Source: Colwellia sp. 75C3 (GTDB lineage Bacteria > Pseudomonadota > Gammaproteobacteria > Enterobacterales > Alteromonadaceae). From it: 32,048 bases of DNA. The stretch covers positions 1-32,048 of the forward strand of contig NZ_PJAU01000041.1 of the NCBI RefSeq assembly GCF_002836255.1, read 5' to 3'. Positions 1 to 10,360 of the stretch are shown here, piece by piece; position 1 is the stretch's first letter, and each line of letters opens with the position of its first letter. The position numbers and the translations under genes are program-made. The notes under the pieces were generated by a model. The model had not been told where the DNA came from. It saw only the letters and a program-made list of their open reading frames with translations, and did no database searches.

Positions 1-2045
1 GTTACGTTATTAGGACAAGGCATGTAGTGAGAGAATTCCATAGAGAATTGACCACGACCTGATGTCATTGTACGTAATGTTCCGATGTAACCGAACATTT
101 CTGAAAGAGGTACGTCAGCTTTAATACGAACACCAGAAACACCCGCTTCTTGACCTGCGATCATGCCACGACGACGGTTTAAATCACCAATAACATCACC
201 AACGTGATCATCAGGAGTAAACACATCAACTTTCATGATAGGTTCAATTAACTGAGCACCAGCTTTTGGAATTGATTGACGGAAAGCACCACGAGCAGCG
301 AGTTCAAATGCAACAGCAGATGAATCGACAGCATGGAAGCCACCGTCATATAATTCAATTTCAACGTCAAGTACAGGGAAACCAGCAAGAACACCGTTAT
401 CCATCATGCCTTTGAAGCCTTTCTCGATAGCAGGGAAGAATTCTTTAGGAACATTACCACCAACAACGATAGAGCTGAATACGAAACCAGAACCAGGTTC
501 GCCGGGCTTGATACGGTAATCAATTTTACCGAACTGACCAGAACCACCAGATTGTTTCTTATGTGTGTAAGAATCTTCGATTTCAGTTGTAATCGTTTCA
601 CGGTATGCAACTTGTGGCTTACCAACTTCTAATTCAACACCGTAAGTACGCTTAAGAATATCTACTTTGATATCTAAGTGAAGTTCACCCATACCAGATA
701 AAATCGTTTCACCTGAATCTTGATCAGTTTCAACTTTAAAAGTAGGATCTTCTGCAACCATTTTACCGATAGCAAGACCCATTTTCTCAGTTGAACCTTT
801 ATCTTTTGGTGTTACAGAGATTGAAATTACAGGCTTAGGGAATACCATAGCTTCTAGGATGATTGGGTGTTTAGGATCACATAATGTGTGACCTGTCTGA
901 ACGTTACTTTTCATACCAACAATCGCGATGATATCACCGGCTTGAGCTGAAGTAAGTTCGTTACGGTCATCTGCTTGCATTTCACACATACGGCCAACAC
1001 GCTCAGTTTTACCTGTAGCAGCATTAAGAATCGTATCGCCTTTCTTCAATGTACCTGAATAGATACGTACGAAAGTTAATGTACCAAAACGGTCATCAGT
1101 GATTTTGAATGCTAATGCTTTGAATGATTCTTCAGCAGAAACAAGTGCGTACTCACCATTCGGCTCACCTTCTTCATCAGTAAGTGGTTGTGGGTCAACA
1201 TCCACTGGTGACGGCAAGTAATCAACAACGGCATCAAGAATGTTTTGAACACCTTTGTTCTTAAAAGCAGAACCACAGTAAGTAGGGAAGAAGTCCATAG
1301 TACGTGTACCTTTACGGATACAACGTTTGATATCTTCCATAGATGGCTCAGTGCCTTCTTCTAGATATGCTTCGAAAAGATCATCATCTTGCTCAAGAGC
1401 AGTTTCAAGAAGCTTTTCACGGTACTCTTCTACTTTATCAACCATGTCCGCAGGCACATCTGTGATTACGAAGTTTTCTGGAAGACCAGTTTCATCCCAT
1501 ATCCATGCTTTACGGGTAAGTAAGTCAACAACACCAGTAAACTCATCTTCGATACCAATTGGTAAAACCATGATAAGTGGGTTAGCACCAAGTACTGTTT
1601 CAGTTTGTTTAACAACACGATAAAAATCAGCACCGATACGGTCTAATTTGTTTACAAAGATAATACGGGCAACTTCTGAGTCATTCGCATAACGCCAGTT
1701 AGTTTCTGATTGTGGCTCAACACCACCAGAACCACAGAAAACACCAACGCCGCCATCAAGTACTTTAAGTGAACGGTAAACTTCAACTGTGAAATCAACG
1801 TGACCAGGAGTATCGATAACGTTGAAACGGTGATCGTTCCAAAAACAACTTACCGCAGCAGACTGGATGGTAATACCGCGCTCAGCTTCTTGTTCCATGA
1901 AATCAGTTGTTGACTCACCGTCATGTACTTCACCAGTTTTGTGGATCTGACCGGTTAATTTAAGGATACGTTCAGTTGTTGTGGTTTTACCAGCATCAAC
2001 GTGAGCGAAGATACCAATGTTTCTGTATTTAGCTAAATCTGCCAT
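1..2045 (-). CDS. fusA: Elongation factor G, EF-G 2 type (3' end cut by window edge)
   Basis: Translation GTPase that drives tRNA-mRNA translocation on the ribosome. The ATG is at 2043-2045 and 681 codons are open to the left edge, where the reading is ...[12 protein letters not shown]; family members are about 695 residues, so only some 15 C-terminal residues are missing. Visible GTPase motifs are AHVDAGKT (residues 14-21), DTPGHVDF and NKLDR, followed by the domain II-V features, including GMGELHLD and [13 protein letters not shown]. The start [19 protein letters not shown] and the [15 protein letters not shown] stretch resemble the second EF-G ('EF-G 2') of Shewanella and Vibrio rather than the str-operon EF-G, which normally begins MART.PI..YRNIGI. 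It is not flanked by rpsL, rpsG or tuf. The subtype is from memory of the family; identity as EF-G is certain. Confidence 0.97.
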   Translation of the reverse strand, partial: MADLAKYRNIGIFAHVDAGKTTTTERILKLTGQIHKTGEVHDGESTTDFMEQEAERGITIQSAAVSCFWNDHRFNVIDTPGHVDFTVEVYRSLKVLDGGVGVFCGSGGVEPQSETNWRYANDSEVARIIFVNKLDRIGADFYRVVKQTETVLGANPLIMVLPIGIEDEFTGVVDLLTRKAWIWDETGLPENFVITDVPADMVDKVEEYREKLLETALEQDDDLFEAYLEEGTEPSMEDIKRCIRKGTRTMDFFPTYCGSAFKNKGVQNILDAVVDYLPSPVDVDPQPLTDEEGEPNGEYALVSAEESFKALAFKITDDRFGTLTFVRIYSGTLKKGDTILNAATGKTERVGRMCEMQADDRNELTSAQAGDIIAIVGMKSNVQTGHTLCDPKHPIILEAMVFPKPVISISVTPKDKGSTEKMGLAIGKMVAEDPTFKVETDQDSGETILSGMGELHLDIKVDILKRTYGVELEVGKPQVAYRETITTEIEDSYTHKKQSGGSGQFGKIDYRIKPGEPGSGFVFSSIVVGGNVPKEFFPAIEKGFKGMMDNGVLAGFPVLDVEIELYDGGFHAVDSSAVAFELAARGAFRQSIPKAGAQLIEPIMKVDVFTPDDHVGDVIGDLNRRRGMIAGQEAGVSGVRIKADVPLSEMFGYIGTLRTMTSGRGQFSMEFSHYMPCPNNV

Positions 2046-2183
2046 TCGAGTACTCTACTTAGTTTAAGGTCTATCCCACTTTTTTCTTCTTATACTTATA
2101 TATAAGTTAAGTAAGTTAAAAGCAGAATTGTTGAAAATTTGCGCGCGAGTATACCATTAACAAAAGCAAATCCATAGAAAATT

Positions 2184-2215
2184 GATAAAATATTACTAAA
2201 TAGTAATATTTTATC
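2184..2215. repeat. Perfect 15-bp AT-rich inverted repeat upstream of EF-G 2
   Basis: Arms 2184-2198 (GATAAAATATTACTA) and 2201-2215 are exact reverse complements separated by only AA. It lies in the 298-bp gap between the dgkA stop and the EF-G start, about 140 bp before the EF-G ATG. It could cruciform, act as a weak terminator for dgkA, or be an operator; there is no clear T-run outside the arms. The rest of the 2046-2343 gap shows only a 14-bp palindrome ACTTATATATAAGT at 2094-2107 and AT-rich sequence, probably the EF-G promoter region. Confidence 0.7.
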
Positions 2216-2343
2216 GCCAGTAATTTACTATGAAAATAGCCCTATTTTAATGTTCTACTCATTTAGTTCTGCTTATATATAGGTAAAAAAAATAAATAAT
2301 AAAAAATAACGAGGAAAACACCTTAAACGTTTAGCCAATTTTT

Positions 2344-2751
2344 CTAGCTAAAGTAATTATCAAATACAATACCGCCCCAGATAATCACAGAGAAAGAAAT
2401 AGCCAAAAATACCGCTGCTGAGCCTAAATCTTTCGCCCGACCTGATAATTCATGATGATCTAGTCCAATACGATCTACCACGGCTTCTATTGCTGAGTTT
2501 ATCACTTCGACTAACAGTAATATTATTAGAGAGCCTATTAACAGTGCTAACTGCATTCCGCTATTAGCGATAAATAAACTCAGTGGTAATAAAACAAGAC
2601 AAAGGTATAACTCCTGTCTAAATGCTGCTTCATGTTTATATGCCGCTTTCAGACCTAAAAAAGAGCAGCGCATTGCTTTTAATATTCGGCTAAGACCTGA
2701 ACCATTTGGCTTACTATTTATCTCTGCTTGCTCGGAATTGTTTCTGTCCAT
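2344..2751 (-). CDS. dgkA: Diacylglycerol kinase (DgkA)
   Basis: Small integral membrane lipid kinase that phosphorylates diacylglycerol to phosphatidic acid, recycling the lipid left by head-group transfer to periplasmic glycans or lipid A. The 135-residue product has the usual three transmembrane helices (roughly residues 47-66, 67-87 and 112-130). It also has the family hallmark EVINSAIEAVVDRIG and the following ELSGRAKDLGSAAVF, which carry the catalytic Glu/Asn and metal/ATP-binding residues. The N-terminal 20 residues are polar and slightly longer than in E. coli DgkA (122 aa). The ATG at 2749-2751 lies 9 bp after the stop of the upstream sulfatase-like gene, so the two are probably cotranscribed. 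An enzyme that cleaves phospholipid head groups next to DgkA makes functional sense. Confidence 0.96.
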   Translation of the reverse strand: MDRNNSEQAEINSKPNGSGLSRILKAMRCSFLGLKAAYKHEAAFRQELYLCLVLLPLSLFIANSGMQLALLIGSLIILLLVEVINSAIEAVVDRIGLDHHELSGRAKDLGSAAVFLAISFSVIIWGGIVFDNYFS

Positions 2752-2760
2752 TCTAAAAGC

Positions 2761-4593
2761 CTATTGAAGAAAGTGACTATCTTGCTGTCGCAAAATTTGT
2801 AATTGCTGATAGTTAATCGTATCAGGTTTTTTATTAAAATCGTCAATATCATATTTATTGGTTAACAAGCCGCTAGAGTATATGGTGTTATCAACTAAAT
2901 AAGCCTTATCAATATAACTCGCCATCGCAACACCACGCTGCGCAGGTAAATCAAACAAATCAAAACCCGAACTATAATGTGATAAGGGTGAAGCCGTATT
3001 TAGCACATGCTTTAATAACGTTGGAACGATATCAACATGAGCAGAACGATTTGTTTCTTTAATTAATTTTTTCTGTCCTGGAATGTACATTACTAGAGGC
3101 ACGGTTGTTTGTGCTTTAGTAAAGTTACTACCATGTCCCCAAAAGCCCTGTTTATTATCGTTAAATTCTTCACCATGATCTGACGTGATAACAATGAGTG
3201 TATTCTTGTCTTGACCACTCTTTATTAGTGTTTGATGAATCTGCTTAAATAGAGAATCAATATAATGTAAGGAGTTTTGGTAATCATTTAAAAATGGCTG
3301 AGCACTAATTTGCTTATTAACAAGAAACTCCGCTGTTACTTTTGGTGTAGGCAGAAACTTTTTGTGATGTTCTGGATAATCATAATCATGATGAGACGAA
3401 GTTAAGAATACAAATTTAAACCACGGCTTATCGCTGGTATTTATCTTTAGGTCGTTAATCACTTCAGTTGTCACTGCTAGATCGTTTTTACTACTACTCG
3501 ATTTTTGAGGGTAAATGAAACCAGGATCTGAAATTTCGCCGAAAAACATTGGCTTCATCGCAAAACGATTAAAATTAGAGCCGCTGTATGAACTGATATC
3601 ATAACCACGCTGTGAAAAACTTTTTGTCAGCATCGTTTGATGCTTAAAAGGTGCCGATTGTGCACTGGCTAAATAACTAGGGTTTAAGCCATACATCAAA
3701 CTAAATAATCCTGACACAGTAACGTTGCCGCCACTGTAATGATTATTAAACTGATGACTCTTTGTTGCAAACTCGGCTATATAAGGTGTGATATCACTTG
3801 TTAGCATGTCCGCTCGCCAACTCTCAACAACAAACATCAATACATTTAATGGCGCTTTATTATCACCTTTATCAAAAACTAATGGTTTTATTGGGTAATT
3901 AAAGCGTTGCGAAGACGTTTGGTTATCAATAACCGGCGCACTACTGCTTTTATTAACCACGATTAACTCAGGATAACGTTGTTGCAAAGTTGCCATATTT
4001 TTTGTTGAGGTAATGGGGGCGAAATATGGCATGTAAGGTGTATACGCCAAAATACTTTCTTGCTTAGTAAAATGCCCCCAAATATGTAGACCTTGTCCCA
4101 ATATAAAAAAAGCAAGAATTCCTATATTAATGTATTTAGTTTTAATCATTATTAATTGCTTAGCTTTACTGAAAAATAGCACCTGTAAAGTAACAACCCC
4201 CAGAAAAACTATTACCGCTAGAAGACTCATGCCCCAAGAAATGCCAATTCCCTGAAAATCGAAAAGAGTCATCTCAATAAAGAGCATGTCGATATGAAAA
4301 CGATAAACATTAAAAACGAGGATATCTGCTAATAAAAACAGATCTAACACTACTTTAGGAATAATGATCAGTAGCGCTGTTCTTTTAAAATACAATAGTG
4401 GCGTTAACAGTAAAGTAACTACGAAATAAGCAAGGTAGTAATAGCTTGGAATACTCATGCTATATATAAAGGCGCTTAATGTGTCATGCTGATAAGCTGA
4501 ATATATAAAAACACTTAATAGCGTTAGACTGGTAATAAAGCTGATTAAGATATAACGACTAGCAAATTGAAGATGGTTTAAGAAAGTGTTCAT
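2761..4593 (-). CDS. Membrane-anchored sulfatase/phosphatase-superfamily protein (YejM/LtaS-like)
   Basis: The 610-residue protein has an N-terminal block of about five hydrophobic helices (roughly residues 12-32, 50-68, 72-96, 118-140, 153-170) and a periplasmic alkaline-phosphatase-fold domain from about 245. Metal and nucleophile positions look intact: Glu257 in VVESWRAD, Thr292 in GNVTVSGLFSLMYG, Asp472-His473 in SDHGEEF and His487 in WGHG. This layout matches YejM/PbgA (DUF3413 plus sulfatase) and, more loosely, lipoteichoic-acid synthase and phosphoethanolamine transferases. The substrate cannot be told from sequence. A role in phospholipid or glycan head-group chemistry is suggested by dgkA immediately downstream. 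In E. coli YejM regulates LpxC turnover, but whether this protein does so is not shown. The ATG start at 4591-4593 directly precedes the first helix. Confidence 0.85.
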   Translation of the reverse strand: MNTFLNHLQFASRYILISFITSLTLLSVFIYSAYQHDTLSAFIYSMSIPSYYYLAYFVVTLLLTPLLYFKRTALLIIIPKVVLDLFLLADILVFNVYRFHIDMLFIEMTLFDFQGIGISWGMSLLAVIVFLGVVTLQVLFFSKAKQLIMIKTKYINIGILAFFILGQGLHIWGHFTKQESILAYTPYMPYFAPITSTKNMATLQQRYPELIVVNKSSSAPVIDNQTSSQRFNYPIKPLVFDKGDNKAPLNVLMFVVESWRADMLTSDITPYIAEFATKSHQFNNHYSGGNVTVSGLFSLMYGLNPSYLASAQSAPFKHQTMLTKSFSQRGYDISSYSGSNFNRFAMKPMFFGEISDPGFIYPQKSSSSKNDLAVTTEVINDLKINTSDKPWFKFVFLTSSHHDYDYPEHHKKFLPTPKVTAEFLVNKQISAQPFLNDYQNSLHYIDSLFKQIHQTLIKSGQDKNTLIVITSDHGEEFNDNKQGFWGHGSNFTKAQTTVPLVMYIPGQKKLIKETNRSAHVDIVPTLLKHVLNTASPLSHYSSGFDLFDLPAQRGVAMASYIDKAYLVDNTIYSSGLLTNKYDIDDFNKKPDTINYQQLQILRQQDSHFLQ

Positions 4594-4685
4594 TGAAGTG
4601 ACAGCTAACTGACTAACAGGTTATTAGCTGAATCTCATTATTAGAAATAGGTTTATAAATCCTAAAGCAAGGAAGATTTACTCTC

Positions 4686-4703
4686 AGTTACATAAGTGTA
4701 ACT
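4686..4703. promoter_or_regulatory. Operator-like dyad AGTTACA-N4-TGTAACT
   Basis: A perfect 7-bp inverted repeat with a 4-bp spacer (TAAG), 93 bp upstream of the sulfatase-like gene in the divergent spacer with the S10 promoter. The 7-4-7 symmetry is typical of a dimeric repressor site, but I cannot name a regulator. Within 4704-4770 the heptamer CTGTAAG occurs three times on the plus strand. The rest of 4594-4926 shows nothing coding. Confidence 0.4.
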
Positions 4704-4926
4704 AAACTGTAAGTAGGTTGAATAGGATTGTTAGTAATTGAATAGGGGCTGTAAGTTTCTGTAAGACAGTCTGTTTACCCTATACCAATATCCAAAGTAC
4801 TTAAAAAAAAATGACTATATACATAGGACAAATCACTAAATTATAATGTTATCCCTGTATAAATCACGCCAACACACCTATATTTCGGCTAAAAATGACT
4901 TAATTAACAATAAGCCGTAAGAAAGC

Positions 4927-4954
4927 TTGCACATAAGCGGGTTTATTGTATAAT
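4927..4954 (+). promoter_or_regulatory. Sigma-70 promoter of the S10 operon
   Basis: TTGCAC at 4927-4932 and a perfect TATAAT at 4949-4954 are separated by 16 bp. A GC-rich discriminator (ACGCGC) follows, as expected of a stringently controlled ribosomal promoter. The predicted start is near 4961, giving a leader of about 220 nt before rpsJ. Confidence 0.85.
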
Positions 4955-4960
4955 ACGCGC

Positions 4961-5491
<531 letters not shown>

Positions 5492-5504
5492 GGGGAGTTT
5501 TAAC

Positions 5505-6143
5505 ATGACTATAGGTCTAGTTGGACGTAAAGTGGGTATGACTCGTGTCTTCACAGAAGATGGTGTTTCTACCCCTGTTACTGTTATAGAAGTTGAAGCA
5601 AACCGTGTTGCACAGGTTAAAACTGTAGACAACGATGGTTATTCAGCACTACAAGTTACTACTGGTAAGCGTAAAGCAAGCCGTGTAACTAAGCCTGCTG
5701 CCGGACATTTCGCAAAAGCAGGAATCGAAGCAGGCCGCGGCTTGTGGGAATTCCGTTTAAACGAAAATGAAGGTAGTGACATCGAAGCTGGCAGTGAAAT
5801 CACTGTTTCAGTATTCAATGACACTAAATTAGTAGACGTTACTGGTACATCGAAAGGTAAAGGTTTCCAAGGCGGTATTAAACGCTGGAACTTTACTATG
5901 CAACATGCAACGCATGGTGTTTCGTTATCACACAGATCTAACGGTTCGTTAGGTCAGTGTCAAACACCAGGTCGTGTATTTAAAGGCAAGAAAATGTCTG
6001 GTCACATGGGTTCTGTGCGTTGTACTACACAAAACCTTGAATTGGTTCGTGTTGATGCTGAACGTAACTTGTTGCTTATTAAAGGCGCAGTTCCGGGTGC
6101 TATCAATGGCAACGTAATCATCAAACCAGCTGTTAAAGCTTAG
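5505..6143 (+). CDS. rplC: 50S ribosomal protein L3
   Basis: L3 (212 aa) binds 23S rRNA near the peptidyl-transferase centre and nucleates early 50S assembly. The chosen start is ATG 5505, preceded by AGGGGAG at 5491-5497 and giving the standard N-terminus [17 protein letters not shown] longer in-frame start at 5454 would overlap rpsJ and is rejected. The central loop [20 protein letters not shown] contains the glutamine that PrmB methylates in E. coli. Confidence 0.98.
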   Translation: MTIGLVGRKVGMTRVFTEDGVSTPVTVIEVEANRVAQVKTVDNDGYSALQVTTGKRKASRVTKPAAGHFAKAGIEAGRGLWEFRLNENEGSDIEAGSEITVSVFNDTKLVDVTGTSKGKGFQGGIKRWNFTMQHATHGVSLSHRSNGSLGQCQTPGRVFKGKKMSGHMGSVRCTTQNLELVRVDAERNLLLIKGAVPGAINGNVIIKPAVKA

Positions 6144-6159
6144 TCCAGGAGATTTTGTG

Positions 6160-6765
6160 ATGGAATTATCATTAAAAGACGCATCAGGTGCTCTTGAAGT
6201 ATCTGAAGCAACTTTTGGACGTGAGTTTAACGAAGCGTTAGTACATCAAGTAGTAGTTGCATATGCAGCTGGCGCTCGTCAAGGTACTCGTGCTCAGAAA
6301 ACTCGCTCAGAAGTTAGTGGCGGTGGTGCAAAACCATGGCGCCAAAAAGGTACTGGCCGTGCACGTGCCGGTACTACTCGTGGTCCAATTTGGCGTTCAG
6401 GTGGTGTTACATTTGCTGCTAAACCTCAAGATCACAGCCAAAAAGTTAACCGTAAAATGTATCGTGGTGCTATCGCTAGCATCCTTTCTGAATTAGTTCG
6501 TCAAGAACGTTTAGTTGTAGTAGAGAACTTTTCGGTAGAAACGCCTAAAACTAAAGAACTTGTTGCTAAGTTAAAAGGTTTAGAGCTTAAAGACGTATTG
6601 ATTGTAACGAAAGAAGTTGATGAGAACTTATTCTTATCAGCACGCAACTTGTATAAAGTTGACGTTCGTGACGTTGCAGCAATCGACCCTGTAAGCTTGG
6701 TTGGTTTCGAAAAAGTTTTAATCACTGCAGATGCAATTAAAGAAATTGAGGGGATACTAGCATGA
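6160..6765 (+). CDS. rplD: 50S ribosomal protein L4
   Basis: L4 (201 aa) lines the nascent-peptide exit tunnel and is the autogenous regulator of the S10 operon in E. coli. The start is ATG 6160, matching the family N-terminus [12 protein letters not shown]; an adjacent GTG at 6157 would add one residue and is not needed. The tunnel loop [20 protein letters not shown] (about residues 58-77) is intact. Its last codons overlap the rplW start in an ATGA arrangement, pointing to translational coupling. Confidence 0.98.
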   Translation: MELSLKDASGALEVSEATFGREFNEALVHQVVVAYAAGARQGTRAQKTRSEVSGGGAKPWRQKGTGRARAGTTRGPIWRSGGVTFAAKPQDHSQKVNRKMYRGAIASILSELVRQERLVVVENFSVETPKTKELVAKLKGLELKDVLIVTKEVDENLFLSARNLYKVDVRDVAAIDPVSLVGFEKVLITADAIKEIEGILA

Positions 6766-7064
6766 TAAACGAAGAACGTTTGTTAAAAGTGCTTTTGGCA
6801 CCAAATATTTCTGAAAAAGCAACTACAGCTGCTGAAGCAAACAACACTGTTGTTTTCAAAGTAGCTACAGATGCAACTAAAGCTGAAATAAAAGCGGCAG
6901 TTGAAAAACTTTTTGAAGTTACCGTTGAAGGTGTTAATACACTTAACGTTAAAGGTAAAGAGAAACGTACAGGTGCTCGTACTGGTCGTCGTAACGATTG
7001 GAAAAAAGCATATGTAACTCTTAGCGAAGGTAGTGAAATCGACTTCGTTGGCGCAGAATCATAA
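6762..7064 (+). CDS. rplW: 50S ribosomal protein L23
   Basis: L23 (100 aa) sits at the tunnel exit and docks trigger factor and SRP. The family features are the N-terminal [19 protein letters not shown] and the loop [20 protein letters not shown]. It overlaps the rplD stop by 4 nt (ATGA) and is followed 12 bp later by rplB. Confidence 0.98.
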   Translation: MINEERLLKVLLAPNISEKATTAAEANNTVVFKVATDATKAEIKAAVEKLFEVTVEGVNTLNVKGKEKRTGARTGRRNDWKKAYVTLSEGSEIDFVGAES

Positions 7065-7076
7065 GGAGCAGCTAAA

Positions 7077-7901
7077 ATGGCTATAGTAAAATGTAAACCT
7101 ACTTCTCCGGGTCGTCGTCACCTAGTTAAAGTGGTAAACAAAGAACTTCATACAGGTAAGCCTTATGCACCACTATTAGACACTAAGTCTAAGTCTGGTG
7201 GTCGTAACAATAATGGTCGCATTACGGTTCGTCACATTGGTGGTGGTCATAAGCAACATTATCGTATTATCGACTTTAAACGTCTTAAAGATGGCATTCC
7301 AGCCAAAGTTGAGCGTTTAGAATATGATCCAAACCGTAGTGCTAACATCGCGTTAGTATTGTATGCCGATGGTGAACGTCGTTACATCTTAGCCCCTAAA
7401 GGCATATCAGCTGGCGATACTGTCCAGTCTGGTGTTGATGCTCCGATCAAACCTGGTAACACAATGCCACTACGTAACATACCTCTAGGTAGTGTTATTC
7501 ACGCAATCGAACTTAAGCCAGGCAAAGGTGCTCAAATAGCACGTGCAGCCGGTACTTACGCACAATTAGTTGCGAAAGACGGTGCTTACGTTACTTTACG
7601 TCTTCGCTCTGGCGAAATGCGTAAAGTTGAAACAGATTGTCGTGCTACTTTAGGTGAAATCGGCAATTCTGAACACATGCTTCGCTCGTTGGGTAAAGCT
7701 GGTGCTTCAAGATGGCGCGGTGTTCGCCCAACTGTTCGTGGTGTTGCCATGAACCCAGTTGATCACCCACACGGTGGTGGTGAAGGTAAGACATCTGGCG
7801 GTCGTCACCCGGTATCCCCTTGGGGCGTACCAACTAAGGGTTACAAGACTCGTTCGAACAAGCGTACTGATAAATTTATCGTACGTCGTCGTACTAAGTA
7901 A
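7077..7901 (+). CDS. rplB: 50S ribosomal protein L2
   Basis: L2 (274 aa) is needed for subunit association and supports the peptidyl-transferase centre. Conserved segments are [20 protein letters not shown] near residue 43 and the C-terminal [18 protein letters not shown], which carries the functionally important histidine corresponding to E. coli His229. An AAGGAG Shine-Dalgarno lies 6 bp before the ATG. An unusually long 98-bp gap with a strong hairpin follows. Confidence 0.99.
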   Translation: MAIVKCKPTSPGRRHLVKVVNKELHTGKPYAPLLDTKSKSGGRNNNGRITVRHIGGGHKQHYRIIDFKRLKDGIPAKVERLEYDPNRSANIALVLYADGERRYILAPKGISAGDTVQSGVDAPIKPGNTMPLRNIPLGSVIHAIELKPGKGAQIARAAGTYAQLVAKDGAYVTLRLRSGEMRKVETDCRATLGEIGNSEHMLRSLGKAGASRWRGVRPTVRGVAMNPVDHPHGGGEGKTSGGRHPVSPWGVPTKGYKTRSNKRTDKFIVRRRTK

Positions 7902-7931
7902 TTTAGTACATTAAACTAATATTCTGATTGC

Positions 7932-7967
7932 TTGGACTTAGTTAACTTTTGTTACTACTAAGTTCAA
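7932..7967 (+). promoter_or_regulatory. Long hairpin between rplB and rpsS
   Basis: The 98-bp rplB-rpsS spacer, far longer than the other gaps in the operon, holds a near-perfect hairpin. Arm 7932-7946 (TTGGACTTAGTTAAC) pairs with 7951-7967 across a TTTT loop, with one G-U pair and a 2-nt CT bulge. There is no T-run after it, so it is not a standard terminator. It could be an RNase III or RNase E processing site, a stabilising element or a translational control element. It ends 32 nt before the rpsS ATG. Confidence 0.65.
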
Positions 7968-7999
7968 CATGAAGAATTTGAATTATATAAGGATTCACC

Positions 8000-8275
8000 A
8001 TGCCACGTTCCCTCAAGAAAGGTCCATTTATTGACCTACACTTGTTGACGAAGGTAGAGAAAGCGGTGGAAAGCGGGAATAAAAAGCCAATTAAAACTTG
8101 GTCCCGTCGTTCAATGATCATTCCTACAATGATCGGATTGACCATCGCTGTCCATAATGGCCGTCAACACGTTCCTGTATTTGTTACCGAAGAAATGATC
8201 GGTCACAAGTTAGGCGAATTTGCACCAACTCGTACTTATCGCGGTCATGTCGCTGATAAGAAAGCGAAGAAATAG
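8000..8275 (+). CDS. rpsS: 30S ribosomal protein S19
   Basis: S19 (91 aa) forms a complex with S13 in the 30S head. [39 protein letters not shown] and the C-terminal [20 protein letters not shown] are the family motifs. The ATG at 8000 follows TAAGGA with good spacing. rplV begins 12 bp downstream. Confidence 0.99.
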   Translation: MPRSLKKGPFIDLHLLTKVEKAVESGNKKPIKTWSRRSMIIPTMIGLTIAVHNGRQHVPVFVTEEMIGHKLGEFAPTRTYRGHVADKKAKK

Positions 8276-8286
8276 GGGAAGTTACA

Positions 8287-8619
8287 ATGCAAGCTATTGC
8301 TATACATAAATTTGCCCGCGGTTCTGCTCAAAAAGCGCGTTTAGTTGCGGATCAAATCCGTGGCGTTAATGTAGAAAAAGCACTTGAAATTCTAACTTTC
8401 AGCAACAAAAAAGCTGCTGAATTAGTTAAAAAAGTACTTAACTCTGCTATCGCGAATGCCGAGCATAACGAAGGTGCAGATATTGATGAATTATTCGTTA
8501 AAACAATTTTGATTGACGATGGTCCAACAATGAAACGTATTATGCCACGTGCGAAAGGCCGAGCCGATCGCATCATCAAGCGCACTAGTCACATCACTGT
8601 GATCGTGTCTGATTCTTAG
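8287..8619 (+). CDS. rplV: 50S ribosomal protein L22
   Basis: L22 (110 aa) contributes a beta-hairpin to the exit tunnel, opposite L4. The hairpin region [20 protein letters not shown] (about residues 77-96), where erythromycin-resistance changes occur in other bacteria, looks wild type. Shine-Dalgarno GGGGAA precedes the ATG. Confidence 0.99.
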   Translation: MQAIAIHKFARGSAQKARLVADQIRGVNVEKALEILTFSNKKAAELVKKVLNSAIANAEHNEGADIDELFVKTILIDDGPTMKRIMPRAKGRADRIIKRTSHITVIVSDS

Positions 8620-8631
8620 GAGTATATTAGT

Positions 8632-9327
8632 ATGGGTCAAAAAGTTCATCCTAACGGTATTCGCTTAGGTATCACGAAACCTTTCGCGTCTACTTGGTTT
8701 GCAAGCAATAAAGATTTTGCTAGCAACTTAGACGGCGACCACAAGGTTCGCGAATTTTTAAAAGAAAAGCTTAAACGTGCATCACTTTCAAAAGTGGTAA
8801 TCGAACGTCCAGCTAAATCTATCCGCGTAACAATTCACACGGCTCGTCCAGGTGTTGTTATCGGTAAGAAAGGCGAAGATGTTGAGAAACTACGTTTAGC
8901 CGTTTCTAAAATTGCTGGTGTTCCTGCTCAAATCAACATAGCTGAAGTACGTAAGCCAGAAATGGATGCGCAGTTAGTTGCAGACAGCATTGCTAGTCAA
9001 TTAGAACGTCGTGTTATGTTCCGTCGCGCTATGAAGCGTGCAGTTCAAAACGCAATGCGTTTAGGCGCTAAAGGCATCAAAGTACAAGTTAGTGGTCGTT
9101 TAGGCGGCGCTGATATCGCACGTGCAGAATGGTATCGTGAAGGTCGTGTACCTTTACATACATTACGTGCTGATATTGACTACGCAATTGCGCGTGGTAA
9201 CACTACTTACGGTGTTATTGGTATCAAAGTTTGGATTTTCAAAGGCGAAATCATTGGGAAAATGCCACTTAAGGCAGAAGAACCAGCGGCTAAACCTAAA
9301 AGAAAAACCAACCGCAAGCCTAAGTAG
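8632..9327 (+). CDS. rpsC: 30S ribosomal protein S3
   Basis: S3 (231 aa) lies at the mRNA entry site. It starts [20 protein letters not shown] and has a type II KH domain with the GXXG loop as GKKG in [15 protein letters not shown] (around residue 80). The C-terminal domain [20 protein letters not shown] is complete, followed by a basic tail. It is separated by 12 bp from rplV and 10 bp from rplP. Confidence 0.99.
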   Translation: MGQKVHPNGIRLGITKPFASTWFASNKDFASNLDGDHKVREFLKEKLKRASLSKVVIERPAKSIRVTIHTARPGVVIGKKGEDVEKLRLAVSKIAGVPAQINIAEVRKPEMDAQLVADSIASQLERRVMFRRAMKRAVQNAMRLGAKGIKVQVSGRLGGADIARAEWYREGRVPLHTLRADIDYAIARGNTTYGVIGIKVWIFKGEIIGKMPLKAEEPAAKPKRKTNRKPK

Positions 9328-9337
9328 GAGCTAAGTT

Positions 9338-9751
9338 ATGTTACAACCAAAACGTACTAAATTCCGTAAGCAATTTAAAATGCGCAACCGTGGTCTTGCA
9401 CACGTCGGTAGTTCAGTTAGCTTCGGTACTTTCGGTTTAAAATCAATGGAACGTGGTCGTATGACTGCGCGCCAAATTGAAGCCGCTCGTCGTGCCATGA
9501 CTCGTCATGTGAAACGTCAAGGTAAAATCTGGATACGCGTATTCCCTGATAAGCCAATTACTAAAAAACCTCTTGAGGTTCGTATGGGTAAAGGTAAGGG
9601 TTCAGTAGAATATTGGGTTTGCCAAATTCTTCCTGGCCGTGTTCTTTATGAAATGGAAGGTGTTTCTGAAGAGATCGCGCGTGAAGCTTTTGCTTTAGCC
9701 GCTTCTAAACTACCATTCAAAACTTCCTTCGTAACTAGGACGGCATTGTAA
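9338..9751 (+). CDS. rplP: 50S ribosomal protein L16
   Basis: L16 (137 aa) helps organise the A site. [20 protein letters not shown] and the PFKTSFV C-terminus are characteristic. The arginine segment [20 protein letters not shown] is conserved. Its TAA overlaps the rpmC ATG by one base (TAATG), so translation is probably coupled. Confidence 0.99.
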   Translation: MLQPKRTKFRKQFKMRNRGLAHVGSSVSFGTFGLKSMERGRMTARQIEAARRAMTRHVKRQGKIWIRVFPDKPITKKPLEVRMGKGKGSVEYWVCQILPGRVLYEMEGVSEEIAREAFALAASKLPFKTSFVTRTAL

Positions 9752-9942
9752 TGAAAGTTAGTGAACTTAAAGCAAAAAGCATTGAAGAGCTTAACGCTGA
9801 ATTACTAGAACTTCTTCGCGAGCAGTTTAACTACCGCATGCAAGCAAGTACTGGTCAATTAGCACAAACTCATTTGCTAAGAATCGTACGTCGCAATATC
9901 GCACGTGTTAAGACTATCATAACTGAAAAGGCTGGTAAGTAA
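9751..9942 (+). CDS. rpmC: 50S ribosomal protein L29
   Basis: L29 (63 aa), a two-helix protein beside L23 at the tunnel exit. [20 protein letters not shown] and [13 protein letters not shown] are family features. TAATG junctions on both sides (with rplP and with rpsQ) indicate tight coupling. Confidence 0.98.
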   Translation: MKVSELKAKSIEELNAELLELLREQFNYRMQASTGQLAQTHLLRIVRRNIARVKTIITEKAGK

Positions 9943-10193
9943 TGAGCGAAACTAAAATCCGCACACTACAAGGCGTCGTAATCAGTAACAAAATGGATAA
10001 GTCTATCGTTGTTTTGATTGAACGTCGTGTTAAGCACCCTATGTACGGTAAATACATGACGCGTTCAACTAAGTTGAAAGCACATGATGAAACTAACGTA
10101 TGTAACGAAGGTGACTTAGTAACTATTACTGAAGTTGCGCCAATTTCTAAGTCTAAAAACTGGAAATTAGTTGACGTAATTACTAAAGCTTAA
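9942..10193 (+). CDS. rpsQ: 30S ribosomal protein S17
   Basis: S17 (83 aa), an OB-fold primary 16S rRNA-binding protein. [39 protein letters not shown] and the C-terminal [10 protein letters not shown] identify it. It closes the S10 operon. In most gammaproteobacteria rplN and the spc operon follow immediately; here a terminator and then a T6SS island on the other strand follow. The last 33 bp of the gene and the following about 22 bp occur a second time 200 bp downstream. Confidence 0.98.
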   Translation: MSETKIRTLQGVVISNKMDKSIVVLIERRVKHPMYGKYMTRSTKLKAHDETNVCNEGDLVTITEVAPISKSKNWKLVDVITKA

Positions 10194-10216
10194 TTCTTTA
10201 TAAATTTTATATTTAT
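10161..10216 (+). repeat. Direct repeat copy 1: rpsQ 3' end and trailer
   Basis: From TGGAAATTAG in the last codons of rpsQ through the stop and the AT-rich trailer. About 55 bases match 10361-10416 with three differences (TT to CA, and one T to C). This is the functional copy. Confidence 0.85.
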
Positions 10217-10241
10217 ATTTAATTAACTTTGTATAGTTAGC

Positions 10242-10279
10242 AAAAAGACCTTAACATTTATTTGTTAAGGTCTTTTTTT
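10242..10279 (+). terminator. Intrinsic terminator of the S10 operon
   Basis: A 15-bp perfect stem AAAAAGACCTTAACA (10242-10256) / 10263-10277 with a 6-nt loop TTTATT, running into seven T (10273-10279). The A-tract on the left arm could make it work in both directions. It ends S10 transcription 49 nt after rpsQ, uncoupling it from any spc operon. Confidence 0.93.
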
Positions 10280-10360
10280 ATGTCCAAAAGAAAACTTAGA
10301 TAGCGTAGAAACATACGCCACTGCCTAAGTCTGCTGTTCCTAGCTAAAAGGAAAGACACG

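Noticed and set aside
4842..4847. A second TATAAT upstream of the S10 operon
   Set aside because: No acceptable -35 lies 16-18 bp upstream; the TTGCAC/TATAAT pair at 4927-4954 is much better.
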